From contig NZ_BPFA01000038.1 in NCBI RefSeq assembly GCF_019655055.1, forward strand, positions 1 through 47,667: a stretch of 47,667 nucleotides of DNA, given 5' to 3'. The stretch comes from Shewanella sp. MBTL60-112-B2 (lineage in GTDB: Bacteria; Pseudomonadota; Gammaproteobacteria; Enterobacterales; Shewanellaceae). Shown piece after piece: positions 42,269 to 47,667 of this stretch (within the stretch, counting starts at the first letter, position 1; each line of letters opens with the position of its first letter). The translations under genes were made by a program, and so were the position numbers. The notes under the pieces were generated by a model. The model saw nothing but the letters and a program-made list of their open reading frames with translations. It did not search any database and was not told where the DNA came from.

Positions 42269-43453
42269 TTAAGCAACAATCTCAGCTACAACACCAGCAC
42301 CAACTGTACGGCCACCTTCACGGATAGCGAAGCGTAAACCTTCGTCCATCGCGATTGGGCAGATTAGAGTAACAGTCATAGCTACGTTGTCACCAGGCAT
42401 TACCATCTCAACGCCTTCTGGCAATTCGATAGTACCGGTTACGTCAGTTGTACGGAAGTAGAACTGTGGACGGTAGCCTTTGAAGAATGGAGTGTGACGT
42501 CCACCTTCTTCTTTAGACAGAACATAGATTTCTGACTTGAAAGTAGTGTGTGGAGTGATTGAACCTGGAGCAGCTAGTACTTGACCACGTTCAACGTCTT
42601 CACGCTTGATACCACGTAGAAGAACACCACAGTTCTCGCCAGCACGACCTTCGTCAAGAAGCTTACGGAACATTTCAACACCAGTACAAGTAGACTTAGT
42701 AGTATCTTTGATACCAACGATTTCTACTTCTTCACCAACTTTGATGATACCGCGCTCTACACGACCAGTAACAACAGTACCACGACCAGCGATTGAGAAA
42801 ACATCTTCGATTGGAAGAATGAATGCACCGTCGATAGCACGCTCTGGCTCAGGAATGTAAGTATCTAGAGCTTCAGCTAGTTCTAGGATCTTAGCTTCCC
42901 ACTCTGGCTCGCCTTCAAGAGCTTTAAGAGCAGAACCCTGGATAACTGGTAAGTCATCACCTGGGAAGTCGTACTCAGAAAGAAGTTCACGAACTTCCAT
43001 TTCTACTAGTTCTAGAAGTTCTTCGTCATCAACCATGTCACACTTGTTCATGAATACGATGATGAATGGAACGCCAACCTGACGTGAAAGCAGGATGTGC
43101 TCACGTGTTTGTGGCATTGGACCATCTGTAGAAGCAACTACTAGGATAGCGCCGTCCATCTGTGCAGCACCAGTGATCATGTTTTTAACATAATCGGCGT
43201 GACCTGGACAGTCTACGTGTGCGTAGTGACGTGCAGGTGTATCGTACTCGATGTGAGAAGTATTAATTGTAATACCGCGCTCACGCTCTTCTGGAGCGTT
43301 ATCGATCTGTGCGAAATCACGTACAGTACCACCAAAGGCCTTGGTCAATACAGCTGAGATAGCAGCAGTTAGAGTTGTTTTACCATGGTCAACGTGACCA
43401 ATGGTGCCCACGTTAACATGTGGTTTTACGCGTTCAAATTTTTCTTTAGCCAT
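42269..43453 (-). CDS. tufB: Elongation factor Tu, tRNA-linked copy
   Basis: This 394-aa EF-Tu has the same G motifs as the str-operon copy and differs from it at two residues, both N-terminal. The start is ATG at 43453; an upstream in-frame ATG at 43501 would add 16 unrelated residues. The gene lies downstream of tRNA-Thr/Tyr/Gly as in E. coli. Here a terminator separates it from the tRNAs. The first 220 bp differ from the other copy at many silent sites, while the remainder is almost identical. Confidence 0.99.
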   Translation of the reverse strand: MAKEKFERVKPHVNVGTIGHVDHGKTTLTAAISAVLTKAFGGTVRDFAQIDNAPEERERGITINTSHIEYDTPARHYAHVDCPGHADYVKNMITGAAQMDGAILVVASTDGPMPQTREHILLSRQVGVPFIIVFMNKCDMVDDEELLELVEMEVRELLSEYDFPGDDLPVIQGSALKALEGEPEWEAKILELAEALDTYIPEPERAIDGAFILPIEDVFSIAGRGTVVTGRVERGIIKVGEEVEIVGIKDTTKSTCTGVEMFRKLLDEGRAGENCGVLLRGIKREDVERGQVLAAPGSITPHTTFKSEIYVLSKEEGGRHTPFFKGYRPQFYFRTTDVTGTIELPEGVEMVMPGDNVAMTVTLICPIAMDEGLRFAIREGGRTVGAGVVAEIVA

Positions 43454-43597
43454 GGTATTGCCCCAATCCAAAGTATTTGGTGATGAAACTGCATATAGCA
43501 AAAAATCCGATGCATAAGAAATGTCATCGAATCGGTTAGTAAGATAATTAGATTGGCAAGAAGCAGGCTGGTGCTGATAGGTAGTCTTAAACTGGAA
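43454..43597 (-). promoter_or_regulatory. tufB leader region with T-tailed hairpin
   Basis: This spacer must hold the tufB promoter, but I could not choose a convincing pair of boxes. On the minus strand CCGAT/ATCGG (43531-43535 with 43507-43511), or alternatively CGATG/CATCG, is followed by T6 (43505-43500). That is a weak terminator-like element 45 bp before the start codon. It could attenuate tufB. Confidence 0.35.
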
Positions 43598-43621
43598 AAA
43601 GCACCCTATTCGGGTGCTTTC
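43594..43621 (-). terminator. Terminator of the tRNA-Thr-Tyr-Gly operon
   Basis: GCACCC (43601-43606) pairs with GGGTGC (43612-43617), with AAA/TTT extensions and a T5 run (43600-43596) on the minus strand. It lies 29 bp after tRNA-Gly. Confidence 0.9.
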
Positions 43622-43649
43622 TACTGATTAAGTATTATCAGCAAGATTT

Positions 43650-43723
43650 TGGAGCGGATGGCGGGAATCGAACCCGCGTTATCAGCTTGGAAGGCTGGAG
43701 TAATACCATTATACGACATCCGC
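43650..43723 (-). tRNA. tRNA-Gly (anticodon TCC)
   Basis: Acceptor strands GCGGATG and CATCCGC, T arm GCGGGTTCGATTCCCGC, anticodon loop CTTCCAA with the anticodon at 43689-43691, and an encoded CCA end (74 nt including CCA). It reads GGA/GGG codons and is the last tRNA in the cluster before tufB. Confidence 0.97.
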
Positions 43724-43758
43724 GGAACCTACTTCAGGTTACCTAACTACCTAGAATA

Positions 43759-43843
43759 TGGTGGAGGGAGAAGGATTCGAACCTTCGAAGGCTGAGCCGT
43801 CAGATTTACAGTCTGATCCCTTTGGCCACTCGGGAACCCCTCC
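43759..43843 (-). tRNA. tRNA-Tyr (anticodon GTA)
   Basis: An 85-nt class II tRNA with a long variable arm, 5' GGAGGGG, anticodon loop CTGTAAA (anticodon at 43807-43809), T arm with GGTTCGAATCC, and an encoded CCA end. It lies between tRNA-Thr and tRNA-Gly. Confidence 0.97.
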
Positions 43844-43851
43844 AGAGAAAA

Positions 43852-43927
<76 letters not shown>

Positions 43928-43941
43928 GTGTCATTTCGGTA

Positions 43942-43974
43942 GCGGATATTATGGAAATGTTCGCCTAAGTGCAA
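43942..43974 (-). promoter_or_regulatory. tRNA operon promoter
   Basis: TTGCAC (43969-43974) and CATAAT (43948-43953) with a 15-bp spacer, followed by the GC-rich discriminator ATCCGC, about 20 bp before tRNA-Thr. The spacer is short, but the discriminator is typical of stable-RNA promoters. Confidence 0.6.
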
Positions 43975-43993
43975 TAGCAAAAGTGAAATTTTC

Positions 43994-44023
43994 TTAAAAA
44001 AAGCCATCAAACGATGCTTTTTT
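43994..44023 (-). terminator. Terminator-like hairpin in the tRNA/coaA divergent spacer
   Basis: A7-GCCATC (43996-44008) and GATGC-T6 (44013-44023) form a hairpin with one bulge and T-runs in both directions. It lies between two divergent promoters, so it ends no annotated gene. A second hairpin, TACGCC/GGCGTA, lies beside it at 44030-44046. Confidence 0.6.
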
Positions 44024-44161
44024 ACGCTTTACGCCCCTTTGGCGTACACTTTTAAAGCTTTTAAAGCCTATTAGCGTTTAAAGCGAGCAGCCTCACCTTC
44101 ATTGCAGTTGTTCATAATAATTCCATAGTGTACTGTGCCCTCTTGAACGGAGAACTTCGCA

Positions 44162-45112
44162 ATGTCGCAATCAAACCAAATTCACAATGCTCTTTACCTC
44201 GCATTTCAACGCTTGCAGTGGTCAGGACTAAGAGAATCAGTCCCTTTAACACTTAGCGAAAATGATTTGGCAGATTTACGTGGTATTAATGAAAAAATAT
44301 CCTTATCTGAAGTTACCGATATTTATCTGCCCTTAAGTCGACTACTCAACCTTAATGTTGGTGCAAAACAACAAAGAGGCTTGGCACTTAATGAGTTCTT
44401 AGGTCACGTTCCACCTAAACGCCCATATATTATTAGTATTGCCGGTAGTGTTGCCGTGGGTAAAAGTACTACAGCGCGTATTTTGCAGGCACTATTGAGC
44501 CATTGGCCAGAACACCCCAAAGTTGACTTAATCACTACAGATGGCTTTTTATATCCATTAGCTGAGCTAAAACGACGAGGCTTGTTGCAACGTAAAGGCT
44601 TTCCTGAAAGTTATGATATGAAGGCGTTAGTTGAGTTTATTTCTGCAATTAAAGCTGGTGAGCCTAACGTAAGCGCACCTATATACTCGCATATTACTTA
44701 TGACCGTATTCAAGACGAGCAGCAATGGATCCGTCAGCCTGATATTTTAATTATTGAAGGCTTAAATGTATTACAAACTGGTCAGGATTCACCGGTCGAC
44801 ACTCAACGCCCCTTTGTATCTGATTTTGTAGACTTTTCAATTTATGTTGATGCTAACGAATCGTTACTAAAGAAATGGTACGTTGATAGGTTTTTACAAT
44901 TTAGAACTGGCGCGTTTAGCTCAGAAGACTCTTATTTCCATCATTATTCTAAGTTAGATGATCAAGAAGCTACGGCAACAGCCTCCAATATTTGGGATAC
45001 GATTAACGGACCAAATTTAACCTTAAATATTCTCCCAACCCGTGAAAGAGCGCACCTTATTCTGCAGAAAGGACCCGACCACATGATGGACCAAGTCCTC
45101 TTAAGAAAATAA
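44162..45112 (+). CDS. coaA: Pantothenate kinase, type I
   Basis: This 316-aa CoaA/PanK-I enzyme has the P-loop GSVAVGKST (95-103), then TTDGFLYP and GFPESYDMKALV, all typical of the prokaryotic type I family. It phosphorylates pantothenate, the first committed step of coenzyme A synthesis, and is normally feedback-inhibited by CoA. The ATG at 44162 gives the usual length. It converges with birA, with a 32-bp gap between stop codons. It is divergent from the tRNA operon. Confidence 0.98.
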   Translation: MSQSNQIHNALYLAFQRLQWSGLRESVPLTLSENDLADLRGINEKISLSEVTDIYLPLSRLLNLNVGAKQQRGLALNEFLGHVPPKRPYIISIAGSVAVGKSTTARILQALLSHWPEHPKVDLITTDGFLYPLAELKRRGLLQRKGFPESYDMKALVEFISAIKAGEPNVSAPIYSHITYDRIQDEQQWIRQPDILIIEGLNVLQTGQDSPVDTQRPFVSDFVDFSIYVDANESLLKKWYVDRFLQFRTGAFSSEDSYFHHYSKLDDQEATATASNIWDTINGPNLTLNILPTRERAHLILQKGPDHMMDQVLLRK

Positions 45113-45141
45113 AAATTGGTTACGACCTCATCTTAAGCATC

Positions 45142-45170
45142 AGATTAGCCTAGCTTTCGTAGGCTAATCT
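45142..45170. terminator. Perfect hairpin over the end of birA
   Basis: AGATTAGCCTA (45142-45152) and TAGGCTAATCT (45160-45170) form an 11-bp perfect stem with a 7-base loop. The birA stop codon (45145-45147) and last codons lie inside it. It sits between convergent coaA and birA and has no T-run. It may act as a shared 3' end or stability hairpin. Confidence 0.45.
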
Positions 45171-46116
45171 CGCCGCCAATAAAGCTCTGTTTTCCTGAGT
45201 CAGTCTCTAACACTACCGCCCCTTGTTCATCGATGCCACGGTATGTACCATGAACCTCATCGTGCCCCATCAGTAGTTTAACTGGTAGTCCTTCGAATAT
45301 ATCTGAGGCACTCCAGCGCTGTTGAAATGGATTAAGACCCGACTTTTGAAACAGACTTAAATCAAGTTGTAACTGCTTTTGCAATAACACCAGCATTTCA
45401 GTTTTATCAGGAACACTATCTAAGCCTGTTAAATCGCTCCACGGCTGATCAATTAATGCGGCGTGCTGCTCACCCATGGCCATATTTAGCCCAATGCCAA
45501 TCACTAAGTTGCATTCACTATCTGTATGGCCACTCAATTCAATTAACACACCAGCCAGCTTCTTACTATTTAAGTAGATATCATTAGGCCACTTGACCCC
45601 AACACCATCAACACCATCAACACCTAACTGTTGCAAAACCGAAACGATTGAACAAGCCACTACTAGGCTCAACCCCATCGCCTGCGCCATACCTTGCGGA
45701 AACTGCCAGTACATGGAGAAATACAGATGACAACCATATGGAGAGACCCATACGCGACCTCTTCGCCCTCTACCCGCCGACTGGTATTCGGCAACACAAA
45801 TATCCCCGGATACTAAGTCTTCCGCATGCTTTAAAATAAAAGCATTGGTACTTGGGATCTCGTCGAAGTAAAAGCAACGATTGCTTATATTGGCCTTAAG
45901 CACGCTCTCATCAACTAGGGAAAGAGAGCCATTTAAACGATAACCTTTACCCTTAACACTATAGATATCGATACCATACTCTTCTAAGGCGGCAATATGA
46001 TTACTAACAGCAGTTCTGGACACCCCAAGAATTGACGCCAATGTTTCACCGGATACAAACTTGCCTGAAGCTAATTCAGATAGGATCTCTCGTTTACGAC
46101 TCCATTGCTCAGCCAT
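45145..46116 (-). CDS. birA: Biotin-protein ligase / biotin operon repressor BirA
   Basis: This 323-aa bifunctional protein has an N-terminal winged helix-turn-helix (about 18-60, ETLASILGVSRTAVSNHIAA) for repression of biotin genes. The ligase domain has GRGRRGR (115-121), KWPNDIYL (175-182) with Lys186 following, and a C-terminal SH3-like domain. It activates biotin with ATP and transfers it to acetyl-CoA carboxylase. The ATG follows the murB stop directly (TAAATG), so translation is likely coupled. A short GVDGVDGVG repeat at about 165-173 precedes KWPND. Confidence 0.98.
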   Translation of the reverse strand: MAEQWSRKREILSELASGKFVSGETLASILGVSRTAVSNHIAALEEYGIDIYSVKGKGYRLNGSLSLVDESVLKANISNRCFYFDEIPSTNAFILKHAEDLVSGDICVAEYQSAGRGRRGRVWVSPYGCHLYFSMYWQFPQGMAQAMGLSLVVACSIVSVLQQLGVDGVDGVGVKWPNDIYLNSKKLAGVLIELSGHTDSECNLVIGIGLNMAMGEQHAALIDQPWSDLTGLDSVPDKTEMLVLLQKQLQLDLSLFQKSGLNPFQQRWSASDIFEGLPVKLLMGHDEVHGTYRGIDEQGAVVLETDSGKQSFIGGEISLRKLG

Positions 46117-47142
46117 TTATAAATTCCTTTCGCCAGTTGCAGTGATCATTCTCGGCTCAGGCTCGAGGCTGATTTTAAATTTATCTTCTATTTTGGTAAC
46201 AATAGATTTAGCTAAGGCTAAAACATCATTACTAGTAGCGTTACCTTTATTAATTAACACTAGCGCCTGCTCTGTATGCACCGCTGCACCACCAATTTGG
46301 TAACCTTTCAAACCCGCTTTATCAATTAACCAGCCTGCAGCTACTTTTGTTTGGCTTGTTCCGTGAGGGTAGCCAACCATATCAGGATAAGTAGAAACTA
46401 AAGACTCAAACTCTACAGTATCAATTACTGGGTTTTTGAAGAAGCTCCCCGCATTTCCTAACACCGCAGGATCAGGTAGCTTTGTTCGGCGAGTTTCACA
46501 TATACAATCAAATACCTGCTTTGGTGTTACCTGCTTTGGGTCAAACTTTCTAAGAGGGCCATAAGCTAATTGTGGTTCCCAGACTTTTGGAAACTTAAAA
46601 CCTACCCGAGTAATTACTGTTTTACCGAGTAAACTATTCTTGAACACCGAGTCACGATAGCCGAACTCACACTCATCAGCGCTTAAGCGTACTAGTTGAC
46701 CATTATTTAAATCAGCATATTCGACCCAATCACAAAAACGATTCAACTCAACACCATAAGCGCCTATATTTTGAATTGGCGCAGCCCCTACAGTGCCAGG
46801 GATCAAAGCCATATTTTCTAACCCTGAAAAGCCATTATTTAAGCAAAAACAAACTAAATCATGCCAACTTTCACCAGCGGCAACAGCCAGATACTGATAA
46901 ATTTCATCCTCTGAAATATCAATACCCTTAGTTTCGACCAATACCACAGTACCTAAAAAATCTTCACATAAAATAATATTGCTACCGCCGCCTAAAATAA
47001 GCATAGGTTGTTGAGCTTGATAAAGTTTGCAACAGGTATCAACCAACACATCCGACGTTGTAGCGTGAACTAATTGCTGACAACCATGAGCTAAAGCAAA
47101 AGTATTAAAGTCTTGAAGAGAATAAAGTGGGCTGATTGGCAT
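46117..47142 (-). CDS. murB: UDP-N-acetylenolpyruvoylglucosamine reductase (type I)
   Basis: This 341-aa FAD enzyme reduces UDP-GlcNAc-enolpyruvate to UDP-MurNAc in peptidoglycan synthesis. It shows the FAD motifs GGGSN (51-55) and IPGTVGAAPIQNIGAYG (114-130), the type I YRDSVFK segment and catalytic serine Ser233 in GNAGSFFKNP. The start at 47142 (MPISPLYSLQ) gives the normal type I N-terminus. A frame-open extension up to 47277 would include a probable promoter and non-family residues. It is upstream of and adjacent to birA, as in E. coli. Confidence 0.96.
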   Translation of the reverse strand: MPISPLYSLQDFNTFALAHGCQQLVHATTSDVLVDTCCKLYQAQQPMLILGGGSNIILCEDFLGTVVLVETKGIDISEDEIYQYLAVAAGESWHDLVCFCLNNGFSGLENMALIPGTVGAAPIQNIGAYGVELNRFCDWVEYADLNNGQLVRLSADECEFGYRDSVFKNSLLGKTVITRVGFKFPKVWEPQLAYGPLRKFDPKQVTPKQVFDCICETRRTKLPDPAVLGNAGSFFKNPVIDTVEFESLVSTYPDMVGYPHGTSQTKVAAGWLIDKAGLKGYQIGGAAVHTEQALVLINKGNATSNDVLALAKSIVTKIEDKFKISLEPEPRMITATGERNL

Positions 47143-47163
47143 TTGGATATCGTTCAGGAGAAA

Positions 47164-47198
47164 AAAGCTATTGTAGCCTAAAGTTGCAAATCGAAGAA
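47164..47198 (-). promoter_or_regulatory. Candidate murB-birA promoter
   Basis: TTCTTC (47193-47198) and TACAAT (47170-47175) with a 17-bp spacer on the minus strand, about 28 bp before the chosen murB start. The -35 box is weak. If real, it rules out the longer murB start. Confidence 0.4.
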
Positions 47199-47277
47199 GC
47201 TTGGAAGGATCTAGTGACAATAGGTCTAGCAGAATCGGTGAAAAAACGAACATCGAGCCCATTTTAGATAACAGCAT

Positions 47278-47500
47278 TGTCAGGAATTAGCAGTAGAAGC
47301 TCCAGTCCCCCCAATTATTGCGTCTACAAAACAAGCAAACCAATGAATTAGAGATACGATAAGCCCTGCTATTGCTAGCAGGGCTTATCGTAATGTTTGT
47401 GGGTGAGTACAGCGATAGCTGTGAGCTTACGAACGCGAAGCGTAGCGTAGCTGGGGCGGATTCATCCGCGACGTCACGACTAAATTAATAAATATTACAA
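47278..47500. other. Non-coding spacer between murB and tRNA-Asp
   Basis: I see no gene in this stretch. It contains the long hairpin at 47355-47392 and a GC-rich segment at about 47428-47475 with GCGGATTCATCCGC, a perfect 6-bp palindromic stem. That segment looks like dispersed repeat sequence rather than coding DNA. Confidence 0.5.
47355..47392. repeat. Perfect 17-bp inverted repeat (long hairpin)
   Basis: TACGATAAGCCCTGCTA (47355-47371) and TAGCAGGGCTTATCGTA (47376-47392) are perfectly complementary around loop TTGC. No T-run follows in either direction, so it is not a standard terminator. It is probably a repeat or an RNA-processing hairpin. Confidence 0.8.
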
Positions 47501-47504
47501 AACG

Positions 47505-47535
47505 AAAAAAGCCTCTGCATTGCTGCAGAGGCTTT
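47505..47535 (-). terminator. Terminator after tRNA-Asp
   Basis: AAAGCCTCTGCA (47508-47519) pairs with TGCAGAGGCTTT (47524-47535) around TTGC, a 12-bp stem, with T6 (47510-47505) on the minus strand. It lies 11 bp after tRNA-Asp and probably ends an rRNA operon. Confidence 0.93.
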
Positions 47536-47546
47536 CATCTTAATGT

Positions 47547-47623
47547 TGGCGGAGCGGACGGGACTCGAACCCGCGACCCCCGGCGTGACAGGCCGGTATT
47601 CTAACCAACTGAACTACCGCTCC
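47547..47623 (-). tRNA. tRNA-Asp (anticodon GTC)
   Basis: A 77-nt tRNA with acceptor GGAGCGG/CCGCTCC, D arm AGTTCAGTTGGTTAGAAT, anticodon loop CTGTCAC (anticodon at 47587-47589) and an encoded CCA end. In gammaproteobacteria a tRNA-Asp often follows the 5S gene of an rRNA operon. The 5S gene would lie beyond the right edge; this is inferred. Confidence 0.97.
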
Positions 47624-47667
47624 TTTAGCAAAGTGCTTACGCATGATGCTAAATGCTTTTTAAGTCG

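Noticed and set aside
43454..43501. Upstream start for the second tuf gene
   Set aside because: It would add 16 residues absent from all EF-Tu proteins; the ATG at 43453 starts MAKEKFER.
43454..43649. A fourth tRNA (tRNA-Thr GGT) expected by analogy with E. coli
   Set aside because: No cloverleaf, T-arm motif or CCA end could be found between tRNA-Gly and tufB.
47143..47277. 45-residue N-terminal extension of murB
   Set aside because: The extension is not part of the type I MurB family and would include a candidate promoter at 47164-47198.

Overview
The window is a block of core chromosome from a gammaproteobacterium, almost certainly a marine Shewanella. This rests on protein sequences (RpoB of 1343 aa, RpoC of 1404 aa, a 121-aa L7/L12), a moderate GC content, and the gene order: cytochrome c maturation genes wrapped around a small cytochrome c (scyA-like), next to the alpha, spc, S10, str and beta ribosomal operons, then tRNA-Thr/Tyr/Gly, coaA, birA and murB. 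The species cannot be named from the sequence. Both edges look like rRNA operons on the minus strand. The left edge carries tandem rrn-type promoters firing out of the window. The right edge carries tRNA-Asp followed by a terminator, the usual tail of an rrn operon.

Layout. (1) 1-380: rRNA promoters P1 and P2. (2) 427-4050, minus: tlpA-like thioredoxin, ccmH, ccmG, ccmF. (3) 4482-5738, plus: ccmI. (4) 5739-6496: a non-coding spacer with a MITE-like element between two look-alike terminators. (5) 6497-6790, minus: scyA-like cytochrome c. (6) 7111-9891, plus: ccmABCDE. (7) 9942-11440: 1.5 kb without a recognisable gene, holding a truncated copy of the same repeat. (8) 11490-14356, minus: alpha operon rpsM-rpsK-rpsD-rpoA-rplQ. 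(9) 14469-19985, minus: spc operon rplN to rpmJ, including secY. (10) 20165-25109, minus: S10 operon. (11) 25472-29837, minus: str operon rpsL-rpsG-fusA-tuf. (12) 30028-40920, minus: rplKA, rplJL, rpoBC. (13) 41046-41978, minus: secE-nusG. (14) 42269-43453: second tuf gene. (15) 43650-43927, minus: tRNA-Gly, Tyr and Thr. (16) 44162-45112, plus: coaA. (17) 45145-47142, minus: murB-birA. (18) 47547-47623, minus: tRNA-Asp.

The genes fall into two functional sets. The ccm genes form a complete System I pathway. CcmAB drives release of holo-CcmE from CcmCD. CcmE carries haem. CcmG, CcmH and the extra TlpA-like protein supply reductant to apocytochrome cysteines. CcmF, CcmH and CcmI attach haem, and the embedded cytochrome is a likely client. 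The rest is the ribosome, RNA polymerase core, elongation factor and Sec translocon block, with recognisable leaders (alpha-operon, S10/L4, L10), a hairpin attenuator zone between rplL and rpoB, and two tuf genes that look recently homogenised.

I did not find a new biological system. The points most worth a second look are the tuf conversion tract that runs through the terminator, the L11-operon promoter buried in the nusG terminator hairpin, the stacked hairpins between rplL and rpoB, the MITE-like repeat family, and the 1.5 kb empty stretch between ccmE and rplQ. All promoter, terminator and hairpin calls were made by eye.
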